A stretch of DNA of 64,000 nt from Saururus chinensis (GCA_035235625.1 CP141148.1:22879057-22943056); one strand, 5' to 3'. Counted from the first letter of the stretch, positions 52,283 to 63,127 are shown. Notes: generated by a model not told the origin, from the sequence alone. Program-made: numbers and translations.

Positions 52283-54268
52283 TGTAACGACCCAACCACA
52301 GCCGGGCCCACAAAATCACTAATAGAAAATTTTCTCTTTCCTTAAGCCAGGAATCATCGTCTGTGTGCGAGAGGTACAATGTTCGTCTACGCACTACGGA
52401 GCTATACGGCTTCCCCGTATGTAGACTTAGGTTGTAACGAAACACATACACACAACGAAGCTTCATAGTTCGTTGCGTGTAAAATAGAATAAAACATATT
52501 ATTATAATGATTTGGATCGGGCCAACGTTGCCTTGCCATTGGTTGCCTACGTACGTATTGGATATTATTCCAATATGATCGGATCCGAACGTAGTTCTGC
52601 CTAATGGCTACTACATACAACAAGCATAACAAAATCATACGTATAAAATATATATATTTAAATATTTAATCGGAAGTATACAAATACTCTTCATATATCG
52701 GAGTCAAGCAGAAGTTAATAAATTAACGAAATCGTACATCTCGCTCTACCACAAAGCGGGATCAAAATCACATACACATATCTCGCTCCATTACTGAATC
52801 GAGACTGAGCACATCAACCGGCTCGCTCTATCACTGAGCCGAGACCGGACACACACATCACACGTCTTGCTCTACCCTAGAGCGAGACCACACACATCAT
52901 GACATAAAAGCACACCTCATGGCATATAAGCACACAACATGGCATAAAAGCATACCTCATGGCATATAAGCACACATCATGGCATAGCACACATCATTCT
53001 ATAATTAAAATGGGAGATAAGAAAAGCTTACTGCCCTCATGTCTCGTAAGGTAGCGGTATTTGGAGTTGCTCATATGAGCATCCTCCCCTTCAGATCCGA
53101 AGATAGTAGATGGAGCTTCCTTTAGCCTCCATACGTTCCTCGTCTTGTACCAAAAGACTACGTATAAATGTTCTCCTTGCCGGAGACTTCTCATTTTCTG
53201 TGCCTGTGAGCGACACACAGAACCCTCCCTAGTCTGGATTACTTTTCTTGACGTAGCTCGGCAACGTCAAACAGAACCCTGTCTTGCTCCAGGCCCATTT
53301 TTCTTATTCAGTGCTCTAGGATAACGGGCGGAGCCTCTCCTTATCTGGTGGCATTTCCTTCTTATACGCTTGCCTACTCAAAGATTAGACCTCTCCATTG
53401 TGTAGAACATACTCGATTTAGTCAAGAACATCTCTTGGATGGACTAAATCGGAGTTAGGATGCTTAAGAATGGAGAAAAGGAAGTTTGTCGGTGCTTGAG
53501 GATAACGGGCAGAACCTCTCCTTGTCTTGGGGCGTTTCCTCCTTATACGGACTCCGACTCGAAGAAAGGACCCCTCCATTGCGTAGAGCATGCTCGATTT
53601 AGTAGGAAACGGGTCTTGAACGGCCTTAATCGGCCTCAAAACGGTCAGAAACGGGGGGAGAGAAGATCTGACTAAAAATCGGAACATAATGGGGCATTTA
53701 CAGACCCCGAGCCGTGCCAAAACCGCTGCGCCGCGCCACCAAAACCGGCGGAACCGCTGGTTTTGGGCCGCGGTGCGGTTCGGGCCCGTGTAAACCTGCA
53801 ATGCCCGTGGGCGCACGCCCAACGAAATGCAGTGCCTGCAGTTTGGCAAGCGCGCGTTGGGCCGCGCCGCGCCGCCGCAGCTGCGCTCTACGGCGTGCGC
53901 CGATCCTCTTTTCTTTTATATTTTTAAACTCAAAATTACAAACGCGCACAACTTCCTACCCCGGATTCGGATTCGCGAGTTCTTGGTACCGTTGGACTCG
54001 TATCGACGAGCCCTTCGATACAAACCCACTTAAAGCAATAAATCACACTATTTCCAAGTGGTTCCCACCTATTTTCTATGCTCATCAAGGTCGTAACTTC
54101 CGGTCCCGACCTCCGTTTCACACGTTCTTCGAATCGTTATGCTCGTTTCTTCAAGCTCTACTCATATACAGAGTTTTAACCTTTAAAACCTTCTAAAAAT
54201 TATCTCAAAAGTTATCTAATTACCTCTAACCCCTCGGGTTAGACGTAACCAAAAAACGAGTCGTTACA
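52283..54268 (-). mobile_element. Solo gypsy-type LTR with 5-bp duplication GAGAA
   Basis: 1986 bp, with TGTAACGACTCG on the minus strand at 54268 and TGTAACGACCCAACC on the plus strand at 52283, so the ends are inverted TGTAACGAC/GTCGTTACA copies. Flanked by GAGAA at 52278-52282 and 54269-54273. A minus-strand TATAAAAG lies near 53911-53925. The same TCTCGCTC hairpin array (52738-52990) shows that it is related to the LTRs of its host element. No internal region. Readings on both strands in its GC-rich part (53700-53900) are not genes. Confidence 0.85.
52738..52990. repeat. Tandem hairpin array in the solo LTR, plus CATGGCATAAAAGCACAC repeats
   Basis: Reverse-oriented version of the array in the flanking LTRs (TCTCGCTCTACC, GAGCGAGACC), followed at 52895-52990 by four or five copies of an 18-20 bp unit CATGGCATAWAAGCACACMTCA. 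Confidence 0.75.
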
Positions 54269-55801
54269 GAGAAACCATCAAACACCTGTGTTATTGGACA
54301 CATGAAGTAGATGTGTATCTCTTAAGTAAATTCATACGTATATCAAGACAGAATTTTGATTTCAAGTCTGGCTTGTTTTGGGTATGTGTTTTTGAGTTGT
54401 GATGTGAATGTGGAATGTCCTTTTTAAGTAGGATTTTAATCTTGAGGGTTGGTTGTGGAGTATTTTGATCGAGCCTGATTTATGGCTTCATTTTGTGAAA
54501 AAATGATTTGGTGTATATGATGATACGTGAGTGTTGGTTGGGAAGTGTTTCCATCGAGTCTGATTTATGGCTCATTTTTCCAAAAAAAAATTATGTTTTC
54601 TGGAAAATGATTTCGTGACTATGATAAGCGAGTGTTGGTTGTTATGACAATGTTTTGATCAAGCCAAATTTATGGATCTGTTGTTGAAAAAGAAATTATG
54701 TTTTCTCAAAGATGATTTGGTGTGTACGATGGTACGCGAGTACTTATGTGATTTGATTTCGTACGAGCCACTGAGTGTTTTGGTTTTCGTACAGTGATGT
54801 AATTTGAACTAATCCTTGTGTGTACCCCTGAATTTATGGTTACGTGCATTGATCTGGATGCCCGCCGAGAAAAATAATCGGCAAGAGGCGCGCACAGGGT
54901 GGAGTATCATGGGAAAACTCATTCTCTAAGTGACCCTCATTTGCCCCATGCGCACCGAGGGTAGGCCGTTGGGTATCATGGCTCGTATTGGTATGAGATG
55001 TGTTGTACGTACCACTTAGTGTATTGGACGTACATGTGGATGCCCGTCAAGAAAAATAATCGGCAAGTGGCGCGCACAGGGTAGAGTATCGTGGGAAAAC
55101 TCCTTCCCTAAGTGGACCACGTTTGCCCCATGAGTGCCGTAGGGTATCGCGGGTTGTGGATTTGATGTGTTTTGACTCGGGTGTGAGTCTGTGGATGTCA
55201 TTTGATCAGGAATTTAAATTTTGGCTGATATGCTTTTATATGTTTCGAGCTATTTTGCTCCACAGTGTTTTTAAAAAGAAAATTGTCTGATTTTAAACTT
55301 ATAATCGGCTTTGATTGAAATGGTTTATCCGATTAAGTTATCGAAATGTGATTATCGGATGATTAAAAATCCGAAAATGTTTTGGGTTTGTGGTTGACAG
55401 GATCTTCTTAGTCGGGATTTGCAATGTGTTTTGCCTCCAAGTGTTGATTTATCTTATTTTGATGTAAAAATCAGATTGTGATTCAAGTGTTTGATCCGAA
55501 CTTAAGCTGTTGGACTATGTTTGTCGTAGGTTTATCCGATCTTAAATTATTGGATTTAATTTTGTGTTATCCGATCGTAATTATTGGATTTGGTTTTGTG
55601 CTATCCGAGTATGAAGTCTCGGATTTTGTTTATTCTTGTCTTACCCGATTTTTAACTATCAGGTTATGTTTTTGAAAGTGTTATCCGAGTGACTACCGGA
55701 TTGTGTCTCCGAAGTTTTTCTTTGATATGTAAATTATCGGAATGTTGTGGAGATTGGTCTGGGCGAATTGCGAGGACGCAATTGATTTAAGGGGAGAAGA
55801 A

Positions 55802-57833
55802 TGTAACGACCCATTTTCCAGTTACACCTAACCCAGGGGGTAAAGGGTAATGCAATAATTTAAATAAGTGTTAGGGGGTTTGAAGGGATGAAATCCCCAT
55901 AGCTGGGTAGAGCTCGGAGTAATGAGCATAATGAATCAAAAATACGGCCTCGGGAAGTATGCCACATGGGTGAGACCCGCTTGAAACGAGCGGGATGCGG
56001 GCTGCGCGGGAGCAGCATATCGTGTCTATGCGGCGCATGGCTGGGCCCCGTGCAACTGCGAGCACAGCTAGCGCATTGTGCACGGCGCAGGTGAGCAACG
56101 TATGGCATGCATAGGTGGGGGGGCGTCTTGTACACCCACATCTCCTCTTCTATAAATTTGGATTCCGTTTCGATTTCTGGAAGAGTTTTTCGACTCGTTC
56201 TGAGTCCATTTTCTTTAGTTCTTGAGGCGTTCATAGCTAATTCGAGGGTGATCTATGCAATGGCATGGTCTATTCCTCGAGTTGGCATTCCTAGAAGGGG
56301 TAACAGCCCAGGGCAAGAGGAGGCTCTATTCACCACCCTCCTGCCCCAAGAGAGAGAGAGAGAAACAGCTCGGGAGAGAGAGGAGGCTCTGTCCTCAGCC
56401 ACCGGGGCGCATTGGGAATCATGTCCCGAAGTAGGGGAGGCTCCGTCCTCCGCCGAAGGGTTGCACAGTATGAGAAACATCCTGGGGAAAGGGACGTTCT
56501 ATCCATTGCTTACGAGCACAGAAAAGAAAGAATCTCTGGGTAAGGGGAGGTTTTGTCTGCAGCTTACAGGCACGCTATGTGTTAAGGGTATTCAGGAAGG
56601 GGGAGGATAGGCTCTGGGCAAGGGCAGGCTTTGTTCACTGAACCTCGTGCCCCGAAGAGAGAGAGAGAGAGAAGCGGCCTGGAGAGAGAGGAGGCTCCGT
56701 CTCACTGGGGCAAATCAAGAGAGGTGGCCCGGAGTAGGGGAGGCTCTGACCTCCACCGAAGGGCCATGAAGTGTGAGGAACAACCCTAGGTAAGGGGAGG
56801 TTCTGTCTACCGCCCACGGGCATAGAAACAAGAAAAGTCTCTGGGAAGGGGAGCACTTTTGCGTCGTCTTCCAGAGGAAGTTGAGGAACGTGCGGAGGCT
56901 AGAGGAGGCTTTGTCTGCTATCGCTGGATCCGAAAGGGGAGGATGCCCATAAACGAGCACCCTAAATACTGCTAACTCGCGATACAAAAGGGGAGTAAGC
57001 ATTTCTGACCTCCTATTTTAATTATAGAATGCATGTGCTAGTTAGGGTATTCGATATGCCTTGATATGCTATGTTTTAATATGTGCTTATATGCCATGAT
57101 GTGTGTTGTCTCGCTCTGGGGTAGAGCGAGACGTGTAGTGTATGTGTTCGGTCTCGGCTCAATGATAGAGCGAGACCTATGATTGTGCTTCGTCTTGTTC
57201 TGGGGTAGAGCGAGACATGTGGTGTGCATGCGGTCTCGGCTCAGTGATAGAGGGAGACGTATGATGCGTGCGGTCTTGGCTCAGTGATAGATCGAGACAT
57301 ATGATGCATGTGGTCTTGGCTCAGTGATGGAGCGAGACGTGTGAATGTGACTAGATCCGTTCTGGGGTAGAGCGAAGCATGTTGTGGTAGTCGTGTGGTA
57401 CTCAACTCTATAATAGAGCAAGATGTGTGTTGCTGGTGTTTTATCGGTTTACGTATAACCGCTTTTAAATATTCGGGTATACATGTGTTTTTGTATGATT
57501 TGATGTTTGTAGTAGCCGATAGGTAGAACTACGTATGGATCCAATCGTATCGGAGTAACATCGTGGATGTTATCTGATAGATACATAGGCAACCAACGGC
57601 TAGGCAACATTGGCCCGATCCGAATTAGTTATACAAATAGGTTTGTTCTGGCCTACGTGCAACGGAGCGCTAAAGTTTTGTAGCACGTAGAGCAACGTGA
57701 AGACTCTCACACGCAAGAGTCCTCTGCTCACGAATATGTGTTTTGGTTTTTATCGTTTCGGGATAGCCCCGAGTGTGGGAAATCCCCTGTGGAGCCCCGG
57801 CTCAGGTTGGTGTTTCCGGGTCGGGGTGTTACA
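55802..57833 (+). repeat. 3' LTR of the nested element
   Basis: 2032 bp, starting TGTAACGACCCATTTTCC and ending CGGGGTGTTACA. TATAAATTT at 56151-56159. The paired GAGAGAGGAGGCTC modules (56290-56590, 56590-56880) and the hairpin array (57100-57430) correspond to those in the 5' LTR. Confidence 0.85.
57100..57430. repeat. Tandem TCTCGCTC/AGAGCGAGA hairpin array (3' LTR)
   Basis: About eight units with GGTCTCGGCTCAATGATAGA and TAGAGCGAGAC. TCTCGCTCT GGGG TAGAGCGAGA is a clear hairpin near 57110. It has one unit more than the copy in the 5' LTR. Confidence 0.8.
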
Positions 57834-58109
57834 TTTACATCATTAATCATAGAATCGTCATCAAAATTAAAATAAGAAAGACATTCTTCAAGAGGGTAAA
57901 AAAATGAAGACATAGTAGCCATGTCATCAACAAGACTTTCTGAAAGATTTACTTCATCATCATCTCCTAGTTGCCTGCAAATATTAAAAATGTTCAGTTC
58001 CAAAGTCATATTTCCAAAAGAAAGCTTCATAACACCATTTCTTAATAATCGCATTAGAAGTAGCAAGAAATGGGCATCATAATATGACAAGAATTTGAGT
58101 ACAAGCATT

Positions 58110-58420
58110 CAAAACTGGTTATATGTCCAAAACAATAAAATCAACAGGAAAGTAAAACTTTTCTACTTGTACTAACACATCCTCAACAATTCCTCTTAGT
58201 GTTTTAATTGATCGATCTGTAAGTGGAAGTGTAATGCTTGTAGGCTTCAATTCACCAAGTCCTAATTGTTCATAAATAGAATAAGGTAAAAGATAAACAC
58301 TTGCCCCAAGATCAAGCCAAGCTTTTTCAATTCTATAATTCCCAATTATACAAGATATGGTTGGACAACCAGGATCTTTATATTTAGGTAGGGTGTTTTA
58401 TTGCAAAATTGCACTTACTT
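58110..58420 (-). pseudogene. Athila aspartic protease (fossil)
   Basis: Minus-strand readings KYKDPGCPTISCIIGNY, WLDLGASVYLLPYSIYEQLG and GIVEDVLVQVEKFYFPVDFI match the retropepsin of Athila-type elements. DLGAS is the active-site variant usual in this branch. It continues toward the RT, which lies on the other side of the nested element. Confidence 0.75.
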
Positions 58421-58899
58421 GTTCTATCAAAAATGTATTTTTTTGTACATTTAGCTTACGCTTGATTGTACAAAGGTCTTTCAAAAAATTTGCATAAGAT
58501 AGAATTTGTTTAATGACATCTAAGAGAGGAATGTTAATCTTAACTTGTTTGAAAATTTAAAAAATGTCTCCATTTTGTACTAATTTAGAAGAAGATTGTA
58601 ATCTTTAGGGAAAATAAGGAGGAATAGGAGAAACATAATCGGAGTTGTCAAGTTCATCACCATATTTAGAAATGAAAGACTTCTTAGGTTCAACAACCTT
58701 CTTTAAAATGTCTTTGTTAATGACTTTTTCACTTCTGAAAGTGGTGATGGACTTAGCATGCTCTTCTTGTGAACTTGAAGAATTCAAAATTTTCAATTAC
58801 AATTTGACCTTTAGGATTTAGTTGAGGTTGAGAAGGAAACTTCCCTTTTTCTTGAGTGCTCAAAGTTATGGTCAATTGAGTGATTGAAGTCTTTAAGAC

Positions 58900-60059
58900 A
58901 TTGATGGTTTGCATTGTTTAGTTGTTGATTGTTGTTTGACTTTGCATGAATGCTTGCAATGTGTCTTCAAAAGTCTTCTTATGTGGTAGAACATAATTTG
59001 AAGAAGAAGAAGAGGGTACCTGCACATTAGATTCATTTCTCCAACTAAAGTTAGGATGATTTCTCCAATTAGGAGTATAAGCTTCAAAATAAGGAGAAGA
59101 GAAAGGCCTTTTGTAAGTATTCATAGCATTTGCTTGAGTATGCAACACCTTTTTAAAAGCAGAGATTGTTGGACAATTTTGTGTTTGGTGTCCATCACTC
59201 TCACATATACTACAAATATCTTGTGACTTTTTAGAAGCTTTAGACATGTTTTCCTTTTTAATTTTCATAGCCTCAACTTTTCTAGTTAAACTTACAATTT
59301 TTGCTTTTACATCATCCTCTTCTTTAAGAAGGTACATGCCCCCCTTAGTTGTCACATTAGATTTTGTTTTACTACTACTTTCAAATTCATTAGAATCTTC
59401 CCATGATTGAGCATTTTCAGCCAACACATCAAAATAATCTCATGCTTCCTCAAGTTCTTTACTCAAAAATTCTCCATTACACATCATTTCAACAAATTGT
59501 CTCATTTGAGAAGTCAAACCATTATAAAAGAAACTAATTACACGACATGTTTCATATCTATGATGTGGGCACAAAAATAAAAGTTCTTTAAATCTTTCCC
59601 AACATTGAAAGAGAGTCTCATTTTCTTTTTGTGAAAAATTCATGATATTCTTTCTAAGTGTATTAGTTCTATGGGTGGGAAAAACTTTTTCAAAAATTCT
59701 CTTCACATTTCTTGCCATGTTCCAATGGATCTTGGCTTCAAAGAATTCAACCAATTTTTTGCTTTTTCCTTTAAAGAAAATGGAAAGAGTTTTAATTTAA
59801 TAACATCATTGGAAACATTTTGGTTTGGCAAAGTTGCAGAAACCTCTTCAAACTCTTTTAAATATAAATATGGGCTTTCTGAATCTAAGCCATGAAATTT
59901 TGGTAGTAGTTGAATTACATCCGGTATGAGTTCAAAACCACCCACATTAGTTGGAAATATCATCCAAGAAGGAGAACTTGATCTAGTTGGTTGCAAATAA
60001 TCACGCAAGGTTTTCACTTGTTGATTATTTTGAACTTCATTAATGGTTACTTTTATCAT
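58900..60059 (-). pseudogene. Athila gag (fossil)
   Basis: Minus-strand gag readings include KLKLFPFSLKEKAKNWLNSL and FSQKENETLFQCWERFKELL (the retrotransposon gag core), then a Ser/Lys-rich linker and the zinc knuckle ICSICESDGHQTQNCPT (CX2CX4HX4C). The N-terminal side lies close to the primer site at 60520. Broken into a few frames. Confidence 0.8.
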
Positions 60060-60519
60060 TATCCATAGTGTTCAAAGAAAGAGAAAACTCAGAAATATTA
60101 AGAGCAATATCAACACTTTTTAAGCGACCACTTTGGTCATGTTGCCATGAGCTCATAAAAAAATGAGAAACTCTTTTTTTTTCGAAAAGAACAAAAGGAA
60201 AAGAATCAACAAAGTAAAAAAAAGATCTATAAATTAACCAAAGCAAAACATGCAATTCAAACTTGATATCTAAAGCAAACAATTCTAAAAAAATCTAAGA
60301 ACTAAAAGAAATGAAGTAAAGGAAGTGGAATGAAACTACCCGGAATGTTTCAAGTGGTCTTCTTTAATTCTTTGAGCAATGACTAGTCCAAGAGATCTTT
60401 CCGGTTGAGCTTCTTCAATGATTCTTCTTCTCACTACTCTTACTCTCAACAAAAAAAAATCAAGAAAAAATGGAAAAGGGGAATATTTTGTAACTGGTGT
60501 TATTGTCACAAGTTGCAAT

Positions 60520-60536
60520 CCCCGATAACGGCGCCA
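60520..60536 (-). promoter_or_regulatory. Primer-binding site of the Athila element
   Basis: On the minus strand TGGCGCCGTTATCGGGG, one base away from the TGGCGCCGTTGCCGGGG primer site usual in Athila/Tat elements. It lies 6 bp inside the 5' LTR edge at 60543. Confidence 0.8.
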
Positions 60537-60542
60537 AAAACT

Positions 60543-60912
60543 TATTACACCTAAACTATTAATTCATCAAATTGAGCCAAAGCTTAGGATTATATTATTT
60601 GCAAGTGCACAAGTGGATATAATCTTGCAAGGTTGAATCTAAAAGGATTGCCTTTGTGTGACTATCAAAATGATTACAAAATAAGAGGAGTAAAGAAAGA
60701 GTAGAAGAGTATTGGAGTGATAAAGAGTTAAGAAATCAACAAGATAAAATACTAAGGCATTAAGGGTCATTGTAACATGTAATGATGTTATTTATGTGTC
60801 ATGTTATCTTAGTTAGAATTGAATGAAGATTATATCTAACCGGAAGATATAATCATTAAAAACAAAAACAAAGATAGGAAATACTTTGTATATATGAAGG
60901 ATAAAAACAATT
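60543..60912 (-). repeat. 5' LTR of the Athila element, partial
   Basis: Matches 42863 to about 43245 with roughly 7% differences by eye. The match stops at about 60912, so about 1.1 kb (the outer U3 end) is lost or displaced beyond the window by the PMD-bearing DNA. Confidence 0.75.
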
Positions 60913-61383
60913 GTTTCTTCATTTATTTTCTTTAAAAATCTCATTATCATGGTCCTTTGCAACTTCGGACATGTCCTCTTCTTTATTTTGGAGGTAGCTT
61001 GTGGCTGCCTTTTCTCTGTATTTAAGAAGTAAGCAATCACATTAGTCAATAAACGATATGCACACCAATCGTGTTTTAGCTTACACGATGAAACTCCATT
61101 TCGCATTGATGAAAAAATGAAAAATGGACTAATCGTGTTAACGATTACACGACCACAACCAGATTGTTTTCTTAAGAAACGTCTGGTTCAATGATCGTGT
61201 GATTAATCACACGACCACAACGAAATTGTCTTTCTTAAAGCACGACCATTAAGACTATCGTGTACTTGATTATATGAATATCCCCATTCAAACTCAATAC
61301 ATTAAAATGTAGTAGTTACACAAAATGAATCCCTCGTCCACCGGCTGAGGGACAGGTACTGGTTGATCTTCAGGGGTAGATGG
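60913..61383. other. Noncoding DNA downstream of the PMD gene
   Basis: Starts where the match between the Athila LTRs stops. It contains a three-unit palindromic repeat (61133-61275), listed separately. A minus-strand Lys/Arg-rich frame near 60813-61106 spans the Athila/PMD junction and is not trusted. Confidence 0.4.
61133..61275. repeat. Tandem repeat, 62-63 bp, built on a palindrome
   Basis: Units start at 61133, 61195 and 61258. The second contains TCGTGTGATTAATCACACGA (61195-61214), a perfect 20-bp palindrome; the first has the same arms (TCGTGT...ACACGA) around a different centre; the third is partial. Each palindrome in units 1 and 2 is followed by CCACAAC. Confidence 0.85.
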
Positions 61384-63127
61384 TTAGCGAGCTTCTCTCG
61401 ATTTTGAAGCTCTTGCCTTTGCATGAACCGACAGTGATCCTTCAGTTCTTTGAGGAGGGGTTGATGCATGGGCAACTACCCGTTGAGGGGGTTCATGCGG
61501 TTGTTTTGTCTCCGGTTCCTGAGGTGTTTGCATCTGTTCTATGAGGCTTGTTGCCACCTCCATATCGTTTTTAACCCGCTGGAGTACAGCTTCAACTCTC
61601 TCAGTGTTCCATCCCCGCTCACCATAGAGAACAACCTTCTCCAAATCAACATCACAAATCCTTGTCATGATATCAAATGGCATGACGAATGATTCAATGA
61701 TGTCCTAGCCAGAATGTACATGCCCCGACGTCTTGTCGTGGAGGGTGTGGACGGGTTTCATTGGCCGAAATGTCTGCGCACCCACCTTCTTAGCCTTCGG
61801 GGTCACCCTTTGGCCATCCATCAAGTGGGGCTCTTCCGCAATTGGTGTGATTCACATAATAATTTGGGAATCTGGCTTTAGCCGCATGAAGACCTCCTCA
61901 TACCACTTCCTCATCTGGTGATGAGCTAGAGCTTCTTGTACACCTTTTCGTCGGCCGGGTCAAGTTTAGTGGCCTTCTCCACGTTGCTCAAAAGTTGGAT
62001 AAATCCAGGCATCCTCTTGCACCTTGGGCTACATAGAGGACCATTGGGAGCCCATACGGACGTATACTCATAAAACAATACTGGGTAGACAATACAAAAG
62101 AAAATGGTCAGTAGTGTAAGTATGACAATTTAGTCATACTACCGATAACACGCTTTGAGGCCACATCGTGTTTTTCATGACACTATAGTTATCATAGTGT
62201 AATGTCCTCTACACGATATTATACTTAGTCGTGTTACCGATCTACGATAGTTCTACATGTGTATTATATGCCGTATTTTCGATAACACGATCGACTTGAT
62301 ACCATGTGAGCGATACAGTGATATATATGTGTCTGTAAACATATTGTGTTATTAGACAGATGAGAATGGACTTCATCGTGGTATATAAAATCCGATTGTT
62401 ACCTAGAGCACTAAGGAAGCCCCAATGAGAATTCCGGCCATGGTGGAACGCTCATCCTGTCATCTTATGATGTTCCTATGGGTTGCTTATATGCCTCTCA
62501 TCAACATATCATGTATAGTGCCAGCCCAATTGTAGCTCCCCACGATCGATAGGTCATCTATGTAATCACATAGAGATTGGGATATGGCTTTGTTCCTCTG
62601 TGTGAATAACACGAGGACACCCATGTGCATGATAGCCAACCGTGGTAAGTCCTCGTCTAAAACAGTTCATGTTTCGGCATCCACTTCTTTCAACATTTCT
62701 TCAAGTCATGTCTTCTCCGGCCGCTTCCCTTGGAAGAACTTCTTGTAGAATTATCCATTGCCTTGGGCAGCCTTCCCCTTGCTACTTTCCAATTTACACA
62801 GGTTCTCTTTTCCAACAATCCCATGATCATTGCCACTTCATCCATAGTAAGGGGTAGTCTTTTGTCCCTTATGTTGAAGACCTCCTGTGAGTCGTCCCAA
62901 CACTCACAAATGAGAACATCCAAGAGTGGCCTAGAGATGATGATGGGCTTGCAATCATATACTGGGTAGAACCCAGTCTCCACCAAGATGCCCTTGCATC
63001 CCGGACGTGAATCTACAATGTCTTTTGATAGACAAAGTTCAGTGGAGAAACTATTCGTTCCCAGACCCGGTCTTCTCCTATAGATTCTCTTCTTCTTCTC
63101 TTTTGCTGCCTTCACTGACTCCGCCAT
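61384..63127 (-). pseudogene. Plant mobile domain (PMD) protein, broken
   Basis: Minus strand. Start ATGGCGGAG at 63127 in a good plant context (GCAAATGGC). The N-terminal part has a Lys/Arg-rich patch, then SRPLLDVLICECWD, VFNIRDKRLPLTMDEVAMIM and GL, close to the PMD pattern of Trp-Asp, a short strand, and LT-x-x-D-V-A-x-x-x-GL. Further on, LAIMHMGVLVLFTQ and YIDDLSIVGSYNWAGTIHD match the LEDL-x-x-(I/V)G-x-Y-x-W core. An intron with donor AG/GTAACA near 62396 and acceptor CTACCCAG near 62083 separates it from FYEYTSVWAPNG, which resembles the 'YEY/WEH' strand. The C-terminus (61683-61384) is charged and Pro/Gln-rich. A frame change near 62760 and a few in-frame stops mark it as a pseudogene. 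PMD occurs in host genes (MAIN/MAIL1) and inside transposons; the setting favours the latter. Confidence 0.6.
62107..62370. repeat. ACACGAT words inside the PMD intron
   Basis: GATAACACG, ATCGTGTTT, TACACGATATTATAC, GTCGTGTTACCGAT and TTTTCGATAACACGATCG recur about every 40-60 bp in both orientations. This is the same word set as beside the MULE remnant. Confidence 0.6.

Larger units (their letters stand above)
50908..55801 (+). other. Internal region of the nested element: tandem repeats, no coding
   Basis: Between the primer site and the polypurine tract there is no gag, protease or pol. I see repeat families instead. At 51770-52140, and again right after 54268, a 'gaGGGACCACCAAACgctcgtg'-type module recurs about every 160 bp. 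At 54430-54760 there is a roughly 100-bp unit with GAGTCTGATTTATGG; at 54850-55170 two copies of a roughly 180-bp unit with AAAAATAATCGGCAAG; at 55480-55740 a roughly 50-bp unit with TTATCCGATC and ATTGGATTT. The solo LTR at 52283-54268 interrupts it. Confidence 0.6.
48647..57833 (+). mobile_element. Coding-free gypsy-type LTR element (LARD-like) nested in Athila pol
   Basis: Flanked by a perfect 5-bp duplication TTTAC (48642-48646 and 57834-57838). LTRs: 48647-50907 and 55802-57833. The primer site TGGTATCGGAGC at 50910-50921 is one base from the initiator-tRNA-Met site TGGTATCAGAGC; the polypurine tract AAGGGGAGAAGAA is at 55789-55801. The inside carries no gag or pol and, without the solo LTR inserted in it, is about 2.9 kb of short tandem repeats. 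This fits a large non-autonomous retrotransposon derivative. LTR differences run from about 4% to about 13% along their length, so its age is uncertain but probably several million years. Confidence 0.85.
42863..60912 (-). mobile_element. Athila-type Ty3/gypsy element, split by a nested element (fossil)
   Basis: On the minus strand the order is: partial 5' LTR (60912-60543), primer site (60536-60520), gag, protease, reverse transcriptase, RNase H, integrase and 3' LTR (44309-42863). Gag-protease-RT-RNase H-integrase order, the TGGCGCCGTTATCGGGG primer site and the motifs place it in the Athila/Tat branch of gypsy. A separate element (48647-57833) sits within its pol. Excluding that insert it is about 8.9 kb. 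All main parts are recognisable but it is broken, with perhaps ten or more breaks. The two LTRs differ at roughly one base in fourteen where both exist, suggesting a few million years at usual plant rates. The 5' LTR has lost about 1.1 kb. Confidence 0.85.

Noticed and set aside
53418-54196. Frames of 143, 83 and 160 codons in the solo LTR
   Set aside because: Low-stop GC-rich LTR DNA; Ala/Arg/Pro-rich products on both strands with no family match.
56107-56610. 167-codon plus-strand frame in the 3' LTR
   Set aside because: The counterpart region of the 5' LTR does not keep the frame, and the product is repeat-derived (GAGAGA and GGAGGCTC).
62690-63127. PMD gene as an intact host gene
   Set aside because: The open stretch covers only the N-terminal third. 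A frame change and stops follow, and the flanks are repeat DNA, so pseudogene is the safer call.
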